Source: Geobacter sp. UBA698
GTDB lineage: Bacteria; Desulfobacterota; Desulfuromonadia; Geobacterales; Pseudopelobacteraceae
Length of the DNA stretch: 64,000 bases
Direction: 5' to 3'
Assembly (NCBI GenBank): GCA_002298925.1
Contig: DBMM01000003.1
Coordinates: 11,364 to 75,363 of the forward strand
Numbering within the stretch: the stretch's first letter is position 1; each line of letters starts with the position of its first letter. Below are positions 26,601-36,000 of this stretch, one piece after another. Both the position numbers and the translations under genes were made by a program. The notes under the pieces are model-generated. The model had not been told where the DNA came from, did not search any database, and saw only the letters and a program-made list of their open reading frames with translations.

Positions 26601-27875
26601 CTACCGCTGGTGAACCACATTGCCGGCAAGAATAGTACTGGTAGCTGCACCAGTGACGCTCCATCCCAGAAAAGGTGAGTTCTTGGATTTGCTGGCCAGT
26701 TTATCCGCCGCCACTGTCCACTCGAGATTCGGATCAATCACGGTTATGTCAGCCACACTTCCGGCCCTAAGGTTACCGCGATTTAACCCCAAAATATTCG
26801 AAGGGTTAACAGACATTTTTTCAACCAGTTGATTAACAGTAAGCACCCCATCTGACACCAGTTTCAGCGAAAGCGGCAAAGATGTCTCCAGGCCGATAAT
26901 GCCATTCATGGCCACATTGAACTCCACGTCCTTCTCGTCCAGATGATGAGGGGCATGGTCGGTGGCAATACAATCGATGGTGCCGTCCTTGAGCCCCTCC
27001 TTGATGGCGGCCACGTCATCTGACTCCCTGAGGGGCGGGTTCATCTTGGCGTTGGTATTGTAGCCCCGCACGGCATCATCGGTCAGAGTAAAGTAATGCG
27101 GTGCGGTCTCGCAGGTTACCTGAACTCCGCGGGCCTTGGCTTCGCGGATGATGCGTACCGACCCTCTCGTAGAAACATGGGCAATGTGAATCGGCGAATT
27201 GGTGTATTCGGCCAGCATCACATCACGGGCCGTAGCGATATCCTCAGCGAGCCGTGGAATGCCCTTCAGGCCGATCTCGGTGGAAGTAAAACCCTCGTTC
27301 ATGACCCCCTCGCCCACCAGCGGCAGTTCTTCGGCGTGAGATATCACAAGGATGCCCATGCCGCGGGCATACTCCAGGGCGCGGCGCATCAGTTCGGTAT
27401 TTTCAACCGGCCTGCCGTCGTCCGATACCGCCACGCAGCCGGACTCTTTCAACTCGCCCATTTCAGACAGGCTGTCACCGGCCATGCCGTAGGTAATAGA
27501 ACCAACCGGAAAAACATTGCAGAATCCTTCCGCTTTGGCCTTATTTATGATGTAGCTGGCAACGGTCTTGTTATCAATGACCGGCTTGGTATTGGGCATA
27601 CAGACGATGGAAGTGAAACCACCAGCCGCCGCAGCATGACTGCCGCTGACAATATCCTCTTTGTACTCCAGGCCAGGGTCACGCAGATGAACATGCATGT
27701 CAATCAGGCCAGGAACCACATATTTACCGGCGACATCAATGATTTTGACGTCGGCCGGGGCAGAAAGCCCCTTGCCGGTCTGCTTGATCATACCATTTTC
27801 TACCAGCACATCCATGACCGCATCAATGTTCTGGGAAGGGTCAACCACCCTGCCCCCTTTGATCAAAAGATTCAT
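26601..27875 (-). CDS. pyrC: Dihydroorotase
   Basis: 424 residues, type I dihydroorotase that cyclises carbamoyl aspartate to dihydroorotate. Seen: N-terminal MNLLIKGGRVVDPSQNID, the metal motif DMHVHLRDPGLEYKED, a PNTKPVIDN motif, HAEE, HIAHVSTRGSVRIIREAK, and ATDHAPHHLDEK. All metal ligands appear present, so it should be catalytically active and is not the inactive PyrC-like partner sometimes found beside pyrB. The ATG at 27875 is chosen from the family start; the frame is open up to 27986 in sequence overlapping pyrB. It lies 89 bases downstream of pyrB. Confidence 0.96.
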   Translation of the reverse strand: MNLLIKGGRVVDPSQNIDAVMDVLVENGMIKQTGKGLSAPADVKIIDVAGKYVVPGLIDMHVHLRDPGLEYKEDIVSGSHAAAAGGFTSIVCMPNTKPVIDNKTVASYIINKAKAEGFCNVFPVGSITYGMAGDSLSEMGELKESGCVAVSDDGRPVENTELMRRALEYARGMGILVISHAEELPLVGEGVMNEGFTSTEIGLKGIPRLAEDIATARDVMLAEYTNSPIHIAHVSTRGSVRIIREAKARGVQVTCETAPHYFTLTDDAVRGYNTNAKMNPPLRESDDVAAIKEGLKDGTIDCIATDHAPHHLDEKDVEFNVAMNGIIGLETSLPLSLKLVSDGVLTVNQLVEKMSVNPSNILGLNRGNLRAGSVADITVIDPNLEWTVAADKLASKSKNSPFLGWSVTGAATSTILAGNVVHQR

Positions 27876-27964
27876 ATATTCACCTCGCGAAGTCAGTTCT
27901 ATGTTCTGAGTTCCATATTCTACGTTTAAGGCTTGCAACTTAGAACCTCGAACGTAGAACGACT

Positions 27965-28900
27965 TTAATCCAGTTCCCCGCCGCAAACATGGTAGAGCAT
28001 CGCCATGCGCACCGCCACCCCGTTCTCCACCTGCTTGAGGATATGGGACTGGTTTCCATCCACCACATAGGATGACATCTCCACCCCGCGGTTAATCGGG
28101 CCGGGGTGCATAACCATGGCGTTCGGCTTGGCCAGCTTGAGGTTTTCCGGGTTGAGACCGAAATAACGAGAATATTCGCGGGCATTGGGCATGAGGGTCT
28201 TGCCCTGGCGCTCCTGCTGGATGCGCAGCATTATGACAACGTCGGCATCCTGAATAGCCTCCTTCATGGTGCCGCAGACCGTTACATTGCCCAACCGTTC
28301 AGCGCCGGGTGGCATCATGGTGGGGGGGCCGGCCAGAAACACCTGGGAGCCCATCTTGGTCAGCCCCTGAATGTCGGAGCGGGCCACGCGACTATGGGTG
28401 ATATCGCCCACAATGGCAACTTTGAGGCCATCCAGACGCCCATAGCGGTCCTTGATGGTCAGCATGTCCAGCAGTCCCTGCGAAGGATGCTCGTGGGTGC
28501 CGTCGCCGGCATTGACGATTGAGCAGTTGGGCAGTTTGCCGGACAAGAAATAATGGGAGCCGGAAACAGCATGACGCATTACGATGATGTCCGGCTTCAT
28601 GGCCAAAAGATTGAGTGCCGTATCCGCCAGGGTCTCGCCCTTGGTGGCTGAACTGGATGAAGGAGTGATATTGACGGTATCTGCGGAAAGACGCTTGCCG
28701 GCAATCTCGAAGGATGTTCGTGTGCGCGTCGAAGCCTCATAAAACAGGTTGATGATGGTCTTGCCGCGCAGCGTGGGAACCTTCTTGATGTCGCGGCTGT
28801 TGATTTCGCGCATGCTCTCTGCCGTGGACAGAAGCAGTTCAATCTCCTGCTTGTTGAGATCACGCAGTGCAATGATGTCCTTGTGCTTGAACTCTGCCAT
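27965..28900 (-). CDS. pyrB: Aspartate carbamoyltransferase catalytic subunit
   Basis: 311 residues. It condenses carbamoyl phosphate and aspartate, the committed step of pyrimidine synthesis. Seen: FYEASTRTRTSFEIAGKRL (carbamoyl phosphate loop STRTRxSFE), SSSATKGETLADTALNL, RHAVSGSHYF, NAGDGTHEHPSQGLLD, IVGDITHSRVARSD, MLRIQQER and VMHPGPINRGVEM. No PyrI regulatory subunit gene is present, so feedback control probably lies in PyrR-mediated attenuation. It is the second gene of the operon, 43 bases after pyrR. Confidence 0.97.
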   Translation of the reverse strand: MAEFKHKDIIALRDLNKQEIELLLSTAESMREINSRDIKKVPTLRGKTIINLFYEASTRTRTSFEIAGKRLSADTVNITPSSSSATKGETLADTALNLLAMKPDIIVMRHAVSGSHYFLSGKLPNCSIVNAGDGTHEHPSQGLLDMLTIKDRYGRLDGLKVAIVGDITHSRVARSDIQGLTKMGSQVFLAGPPTMMPPGAERLGNVTVCGTMKEAIQDADVVIMLRIQQERQGKTLMPNAREYSRYFGLNPENLKLAKPNAMVMHPGPINRGVEMSSYVVDGNQSHILKQVENGVAVRMAMLYHVCGGELD

Positions 28901-28943
28901 GCCTCCTCCTTGGCGGAAACGGTGCTGGTCCGTCCCGGCTGAA

Positions 28944-29480
28944 TTATTTTTCCAGTATTACTTCCACTGGTTGATTCTTTCCGTCAAAAACCACCGCCAC
29001 ATTTTCTTTGAGACTAGTCGGCACGTTGCGCCCCACAAAATCGGCCCGAATGGGCAATTCACGGTGCCCGCGATCGATCAGCACTGCCAGCTGGATGCAC
29101 TGGGGTCGGCCATGATCCATCAGGGCATCCATGGCGGCTCGGATTGTGCGACCGGTATAGAGCACATCATCCACCAGCACCACCCTTTTACCTTCCAGAG
29201 AAAAAGGTATATCGGTCTTGCCGACAGGCAGATGGGGTAGATGTCCGCTGATGTCGTCCCGGTAGAGGGTGATATCGACAGCTCCGATCGAGGCCTTGAC
29301 ACCTTCGATGACCTCCAGAACAGCGCCGATCTCAGTCGCCAGAAATGCCCCTCCGGAACGGATGCCGATCAGGACCACATCGGACAGTCCCTTGTTGCGC
29401 TCCAGAATCTCATGGGAGATGCGGGTCAATGCCCGCTTGATTCCGGCTCCATCCAGAATTACCGTTCTTTCATCAGCCAT
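28944..29480 (-). CDS. pyrR: PyrR: pyrimidine operon attenuator/uracil phosphoribosyltransferase
   Basis: 178 residues. PyrR binds operon leader RNA when UMP is high and promotes termination; many members also make UMP from uracil and PRPP. Seen: DGAGIKRALTRISHEILERN, LIGIRSGGAFLA, and the PRPP loop RVVLVDDVLYTGRTIRAAMD, with VDITLYRDDI and AVLIDRGHRELPI, all PyrR signatures. The ATG at 29480 has AGGGGTG about 7 bases upstream. Its own leader contains a hairpin that resembles the PyrR target and an intrinsic terminator, so it likely controls its own operon. Confidence 0.96.
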   Translation of the reverse strand: MADERTVILDGAGIKRALTRISHEILERNKGLSDVVLIGIRSGGAFLATEIGAVLEVIEGVKASIGAVDITLYRDDISGHLPHLPVGKTDIPFSLEGKRVVLVDDVLYTGRTIRAAMDALMDHGRPQCIQLAVLIDRGHRELPIRADFVGRNVPTSLKENVAVVFDGKNQPVEVILEK

Positions 29481-29501
29481 ATTGTCACCCCTTGTCAGCA
29501 C

Positions 29502-29540
29502 AAAAAAAAGAGCCTCACCGCTCCAGGCGGCAAGACTCCT
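29502..29540 (-). terminator. Leader terminator (attenuator) before pyrR
   Basis: On the minus strand a 12-bp stem (GAGTCTTGCCGC with GCGGTGAGGCTC, loop CTGGA) is followed by eight Ts. Three G-U pairs make it stable only in the minus-strand RNA, which fixes direction. It lies about 20 bases before the pyrR ATG, so full read-through is needed for the operon to be expressed. Confidence 0.85.
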
Positions 29541-29580
29541 CAGATATATTTCCTGTGTTAATCATCTGCGTGACCTTTGC

Positions 29581-29595
29581 TAGCCTCTCGGGCTA
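29581..29595 (-). promoter_or_regulatory. Candidate PyrR-binding loop (anti-antiterminator)
   Basis: On the minus strand TAGCC-CGAGA-GGCTA forms a 5-bp stem with loop CGAGA. It matches the known PyrR target consensus ARUCCNGNGAGGYU in the loop NGNGA and the flanking CC/GG and AG/CU, but lacks the bulged U. It lies 41 bases upstream of the leader terminator. The segment GGCTAGCAAAG that ends this hairpin can alternatively pair with CTTGCCGCC of the terminator's 5' arm, which would be the antiterminator. Confidence 0.6.
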
Positions 29596-29850
29596 AATTA
29601 AAAGGCAGAATATGAAACTTTGGGAACTTAACACTATAGGTATTACTGGTCAAGTAAGAATTCTATCATTGATACAAGTTTGTACATTTAATATACGGTC
29701 TTTGGCTCATGATCTGAATGAATATTATATAAACATCAGTATAGGGCAAACGAAACAGATAGCATGGCTTCAATATAACAAATCAATGATTGGCGAACAT
29801 AATTAACTAATATTGGAAATCCAACCGTAATAATTAGCCGTATTAAACAA
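29596..29850 (-). promoter_or_regulatory. AT-rich region upstream of the pyr leader; weak promoter candidate
   Basis: The pyr promoter should lie here. On the minus strand TTGACC (29648-29653) resembles a -35 box; 17 bases on, TAAGTT is a poor -10. It would start transcription near 29618, just before the PyrR-like loop. A perfect TATAAT also occurs at 29724-29729 but without a -35 box. A 64-codon plus-strand frame (29612-29806) lacks a ribosome site and family likeness and is not called. No RNA gene was recognised. Confidence 0.3.
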
Positions 29851-29886
29851 AAAAAGTGGGGCCGAATAACTCGGCCCCACTTTTTT
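29851..29886 (-). terminator. Strong terminator of the cytochrome/peptide transcript
   Basis: A perfect stem AAAAGTGGGGCCGA/TCGGCCCCACTTTT with a 5-base loop, flanked by A- and T-runs, so it can act on both strands. On the minus strand it lies 12 bases after the small peptide gene and ends the NHL-cytochrome-peptide unit. Confidence 0.92.
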
Positions 29887-29898
29887 CAATGCTTGGTA

Positions 29899-29961
29899 TC
29901 AGCAGGGATGAACGTCAGCTGACCCAACGATTCTTGGTTTGACATATGTCTGTTTTTTCAT
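29899..29961 (-). CDS. Very short peptide gene (20 residues) with a YxxPxI motif
   Basis: Minus-strand ATG at 29961 gives MKKQTYVKPR followed by IVGSADVHPC and TGA. AGGGGG lies 7 bases upstream of the ATG, a near-ideal ribosome site. The gene lies 53 bases after the giant cytochrome stop and directly before the strong terminator, so it is transcribed as the last gene of that unit. The Lys-rich start and YVKPRI recall the leader motif YxxPx(L/I) used by precursor-binding proteins of lasso peptides and some other RiPPs, and the peptide ends HPC. No modification enzyme is next to it. Function unknown; the coding call rests on ribosome site, position and motif. Confidence 0.55.
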   Translation of the reverse strand: MKKQTYVKPRIVGSADVHPC

Positions 29962-30014
29962 GTGGCCACCCCCTTTCGGTAGTATTTAGTAACATCAATC
30001 TACTGCACAGTCAA

Positions 30015-33000
30015 TTAGTTCAGTACAAAAGAATCCACTATTGACCAGGTTGACACCCTTGTAGTGACAGATGCGTCCCTTGCCTGGACACGCCAGTACC
30101 AGGTTCCCTTACCCAGTGTCGTTGACCAGCTTGTGCCAGCCTGCCAGCTGGACTGGGCTTTAATGCTCGAGAAAGAAGAACTGCTGCTTACCTGCACCAT
30201 GTACTGGACCGATCCGCCACTCGGATTGATGGATGCATTCCACTGCAAACCTATTGAACATCCCGAATAAGAAGAGCATCTGGCGTCCGACTCAGCAATC
30301 AGCACGGGAACGGTGGGTGGATTCGTGCTGGTTGTTGCGCTTGACAAGGTAAAGCTTCCAACTGAAGACCATGCTGAAACCTTACTAGTCGTTACGGAAT
30401 CACGGGCCTGTACACGCCAGTACCAGGTGCCATTTGCCATTGTTGGCGTATAGCTTGTGCCGGAAATCCAGCCAGACGAGTAGTTTACCGTTGTAAAGAC
30501 AGAGCTGGAGCTAACCTGTATCTGGTATTGCACTGCTGCACCACCGCTGTTGGTTGATGCATTCCACTGAAGGGTAGTAGCGCAGGACCCGGTGCAGGTA
30601 GCGTTCGGTTCAGTTATCAGAACCGGGACTGTAGGTCCGGTGGTGGTAGCGGCCCCCCACTGGGTTACGTTATTCCACTTCTGGGTGGCATCATTGTTAT
30701 CATGGCAGACAGTTGCACTGGTGCTGCCGCTGCTCCAGCCACTGCCGGAGGAACTGCCCCAGCCTCCCCAGCCGCCACGACCGCCTTCACCGCCGTCAAA
30801 AATACCAGGCATGTGACCACTTCCATTGCCCCTGTCCTGACTACCATTACCAGATGTTACAGGTTTGCTGTTATAGGCAACACGTCCTCTGTGCTCAGCA
30901 TCCAGGCAGTTGGTGACCATCAGCCTGGGCAAGTCGGCGTTGTGGGCTGTATGGCACTTGGAGCAGGTATAATTATGCTGAATTGTCTTGTTAGCAGTCT
31001 TCCATCCCTTGACCGCTTCATGAATGCGGTTCTTATCTTTCCAGGTGTGCGTACTGCCGTTGGTCAGGTTGGTTTTGGCATGGCAGTTAAGGCAGAGACC
31101 GGCGAACTGGACGTCTGTCTCAGTGATATTTGTACCAGACGGCAAGGAGTTCTGGTCGATATGGTACGAATCATTGGTGGCAGCCTTGTAGGCAGCTTTT
31201 TCTGATGAGCTGGCAGACGGACCTCTTCTGCCACCGCTTCCGCCCATACCATCGTAGGACTGGTTATCGGCAGTGGCAACGTCTTCCTTGTAGATAGAAG
31301 TCATCCAGGTGCCCTTGAGAAGCGGTACGCCGTATTTCATGTTAGTGCCCATGGTCGGGCTGACGCCATGGGGATCGTGACAGGGAGTACAGAGACCGCC
31401 GATCTGGTGAGCAGCAGATGCGTTCAAGGACTTGGAGGCACCTAAGTGGCCACCCATGTTCCCTGGTACACCTTTGTAGGGATAACGCAGCTGATTGCCG
31501 AAGACATTGTTGCCGAAGTAGGCCGAATCCCAGTACCCCATAATCTGTTGGGTTGCGCCGTAGGTGGCATTGTAGCCCCAGGGTGTATCGGTGGCGCCGC
31601 TCTTCATGTGGCAGTCGAAGCAGAGGCCGGCACCAGGGTTGTAGGCATTGTGCTCAGCAGCGGAACCGCCTGCTGTCGGCTTGTAGGTGACGGCATAACC
31701 GCCGGTATTGGCAACCGTATCCTTGAAGATACCGCCGTTGGTCGTGGAGCTGGTGTAACTGGTGGTAACACCTTCAACTGTGGATCCATGTGAATTATGG
31801 CAGTCGAAACAGAGCACGTTGGCGTTTGCGCCACGGTCTTTCCAAGTTTCGGTTGTATCCCAGCCACCTTTGTTGTTGACGGCATTGCCGTGGGCCGAGA
31901 AGGCTTTGGTAACAGTGCTCTTGGGTGTCAGGTTTCCGCCGCTGTATTTACCCCACGGGGTGGTGCTTGTGTCGCTGTACTTGTTGCCGATACTGGTACC
32001 ATCCCAGGCGTAGACAGCAGGTGTCTTGCCGTCGCCAAACGGTTGGATGGCCTTGTTCTGATCGCTGTGGCAGCCGATGCAGACAGCGTTGATCTTGGTC
32101 ATTTCCGTGCGAGTGCCGTTGGCTGTGTACTGGACAGCCGTGGTTCCTACTATGTAAGTTGTCGGCCGTGCACCGGCACCATAAATAACCAGTTCGACCG
32201 GCGAGCCGGAAACGCTTGAATGGTGATAGCTGTGGTTGATGCTGCCGTCACTGTTTGCTTCCCAGTGGCACTGGAAGCAGTGTTCACCAGAAACCGACAC
32301 GCCCTGTACGTGGTGCGAGTTGCCATTGAACTGGGTGGTGATGGCAGCGCGCTTGCCGATAGAGAGCGAGTGGCAGGTAAGACAGCCGGCCTTGCTGCCC
32401 CACTGGGCAGAGCCGTTGCCATGGCAGGCGATATTGCTGCATGTTCCGGTGGCAGGATCAAAGGAAGCGTTGACACCTGCCACAGCCGGGTTGAAGGCGA
32501 CATTAACAACGTTGTTGAGGTGGGCGGAGTTGTCCTTGAGTTTGCCGCCGGTGGTGCTGGCGGTCACGAAGTGACAATTGGAGCAGACAGCCGTGTCACT
32601 GTAACCGGCTGTGTGGGCATTATGGCTATTGGCAGTTGCAGTTCCTGCACCGCCATTGGCGTAGTCTGGGGCACCGATCGGGCTGCTGGTGCCATGGCAG
32701 CCGTTGCAGCCGTAGGTTGTGGCTGAATTCCAGGCGGCTGGGTTGTTGAAGACCAATGCTCCCTTGTTACCATTAGAGTGACAGTAGACGTTGCTGCACT
32801 GCTTGACTGCAAGATTGTAACTGCCGGCACGGCTGCCGGAGTAATCCTTCATACCATTGACATGGTTGCCGTTGGTAATGAGTGTGGTGTTGGCGCTCAG
32901 GGTCTTGGCGTGGCACTCGGTACATGCCAGCTCATTACCGATGCCGAGAGAAATATTGATATTCGGATTGGTATGGGCACTATGCTTGCCGCTGGCAATC

Positions 33001-36000
33001 GGATTGCTGCTGGTGTAGACATTGCCGTGGCAACCGGTGCAGCCCAGAGTCCCGGCCGGTGAAGACCAGGTGAATGTCGTATTGTTGGGCGCACCGCCGT
33101 CACCATTGCTGTGGCAGTAAACATTGCTACAGGTTCCGGTGGACTGGGCACCAGTACCGGTTCCGTTAAGTGGTCCGTTATAAGTGGCCGGTACTGCTGA
33201 GTTGGCCCAGACCTTCGGATCGATGGTGATATTGATAGCCTGCTGCTGCAGCGGCATGACCATCTTATGCCTGGTTGAATCGTGACACATGCTGCAGTTG
33301 GACCAGGCCTGCTGCCAGATGGCGCCGGGCTTGACGTGGGCGGACACGGTGTGGGCACCGCCGCCGTTGACATAGCCGCCGCCGTTGAAAGTCTCGAGAC
33401 GGGCGCTGGAGTAACTGCCGCTGACGCCGCGGCCTGTCATGTTGGCGACCGGCGGATAGCCGTGGCAGGTATTGCAGTTGCCGTTGGGTTTGAAGGCGTA
33501 CTCACCCTTGTGGCTATGGCAGGCCAGGCAATCCCTGGTTGGGTGAGCGCTTTCCGCTTTGTCGCGCTTGTAGTGGTTGGTCTGGGTATGGCAGATCTGG
33601 CAGAGACCACGGTTGGTCTTGTTGTTGACAAAACCGGTTGAAGTGTTTGTAAAAGCAACCGTAGCGGTGGAGTTGCCGCTGAAGGTGAACTTGCCGTTGA
33701 TGGCATTCAGGTTGCCGGAACCATGGACATCATGGCAGGCCGAGCAGTTGTTAGGCACTGGCGGATTGGTTTTCTGGGACACATGGGTCGGCATGTTCTG
33801 ACGTGCCGGGTTTGTCACGACATTGACGTCGTTGTGGCACTTGGCGCAGAGCAGGTTCTCGTTGATTCCCTGATAACTGGCACCAAGGCGGGTTACGTGG
33901 GTATTGGCATTGGCCGAAATATGACTGTCATTGCGCTGGTGGCAGAGGAGACACTGGTCGCTCTTGCCGGAGAACTGGCCGTGACCGAGGGTGGTGAACA
34001 GCGATTTGTCCGGAGCATTGATGCCGTTGATCTGGGACAGGCTGCCGGTATGGCAGCTTTCGCAGGCGATCTGGCCGCCGTTCCAGGCATAGGAACCAGG
34101 CTTGGTGTGGCAGGGAACGCATGATGAAAGCACCTGGATCGTTCCATCCACGTGGGTCAGGCCGAATTCGCCGGTAAAGGAGGTATGGCAGTTCTGGCAA
34201 CCGGTAGCATTGGCGGTTGTGAACATCGGGCCGTAAGAACCGGCGCCATTGTCGAAGTGTGTGGAATGGCCATTGGTGTTGATAATTGCACCGCCAGTAA
34301 GACCAGGTGCAGCGGCATGACAGGATCCGCAGGCACCGGAAGCCTTGTTGGTCCAGGCGGGTGCGGCATAGGTACGGAGCGCCAGGTTACCGCCGTTGCT
34401 GTGACAGTAGGTGATGCAGGTTGCATCTGCACCATTAAAGGATGATCCATTGGCAACGCCGGAAAAGGCCACATCCTTGACGCCGTTGACATGGTTGGCC
34501 GGATTGACGATGGTGGTGTTGCTGCCGGCCGTGGCGGCATGACAGATATTGCAGGTATAAGCTTTGCCGGTTGTTCCGTCATTGCTGACATGCTTGCGGT
34601 GGGCATTTGAATTGAGGGTATTGGTTGTTCCAACCACACCATCATGGCAGGCCACGCATTCAGCTGAGGTGCTGATGATGCTGCCGGCACCGTTGGCCCA
34701 GGTAACCGCTTTGGTGGTTGCCGCGGCAGCGCCGCGGGGAGCGCCATCGCTATGGCAGTAAACGGAGCAGGTGCCGGGGTTAGCGGTGTTGTAGCCGGGA
34801 GTCACCCCGCCGCTGGCAGGGAGGCCGGCCTTGGCCAGAAAAACCTGCTGGAAGTTACCAGTGGCGTGCGTGTTACCGGCGTGACAAACGGAACAGCCGT
34901 ACTGGTACGTCCCCTTGCCGGCGTGGGCGGTATGGGGTGTCTTCGACTCATCCTTGTAAGCAGAACTTTTGTCATAGCTGTAGGTGCCGTTATTGGCAAA
35001 GCCGTTGGGACCACCGACAATGTTCTGTGCCGGCGGGAAACCGTGGCAGCCGGTACAGTTGGCAGCAAATGATCCGCTCTTGCTGCTGTGGGTATGGCAG
35101 GAACGACAAACATCCGGGTCGGTGCTGGCATGCTCGGAAGGATAGGTACCACCAGGCGCGGGAACATTGTGGCAGGACTGGCAGACGCCGAAGGTACCGG
35201 CCCAGTTGCTCTGGGAACCTACCGCCTGATTGAGGACCTTTTTCCGGTAGGAGTCCAACTGAACACCGCCGGAGTAGTTCATGTAGCGACGGATCAGCCA
35301 CACGTTGGGGATGGTACCATCACCTGGGTCAACATGGCCGCCGTGGCAGTCAGTGCACTGAATGTTCTGTCCCTTGTTGTTGTGCGTTAATTTGCCGGCA
35401 TGACAGTTGGTGCAAATATTGACATCCGTGGCCGTGGCACCGCGCATATCAGTGCGCAGCAGGTTACCTTGTGACGCTGTAAGGTTGCCAAGTTGCGAGG
35501 AAGAGGCGTTGTCAAATGTCTGGGAATTAGAATCGGTAAAGTGGGCGCCATGGCAGGTGGTACAGACCAGTTTGCCATTGGAGAGTTTCATGGCCGAGGT
35601 CGGGTTGGACGGATTGGCATTAACCGGCAGTGCATTATATTCACCCGGTTTTATTTTAACTTTAGAGGTGGCGCTGGTGTAGGTAAAGTTGACCGGATGG
35701 GTGCCGGTCAGGTGGTTTCTCTGGTTGCGTGCACTGTGGCACTCGAAGCAAAGCTGGTCATTTGTCAATGGCAAGCGAAGCAGCTTGGGATTAGAATTGG
35801 GCATACCTGGATAAGCGTGATTGTCATGGCAACTGGCGCAACTGATCAGACCCAGTCCGGTTGCTTTAAGGTTCGCCATAACAGATGCAGCAGGTATTGA
35901 CGCCCCCGCTGCCGGGACTTTTGTTGGGGCGGCCCAGTTGTGGGAGGTCTGCAACTGGCCACCGGCATATACACCCAGATCGGTAGAGCCAAATGGGTTG

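Noticed and set aside
27876..27964. Short repeated pieces (TTCTATGTTCTG, TTCTACGTT) between pyrB and pyrC
   Set aside because: Too short and imperfect to support a regulatory role; probably a small dispersed element.
29612..29806. 64-codon plus-strand frame upstream of the pyr operon
   Set aside because: No ribosome site, no family likeness, and it overlaps the presumed pyr promoter and leader on the opposite strand.
29851..29901. Reading the TGA after HPC of the small peptide as selenocysteine, using the following hairpin as a SECIS-like element
   Set aside because: The hairpin has a perfect stem with flanking A/T runs and is better explained as a terminator; extension yields no family-like sequence.
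32220..34124. Several long plus-strand frames opposite the giant cytochrome
   Set aside because: They are Val/Ala/Gly-rich mirror images of repeated heme segments and have no start context.
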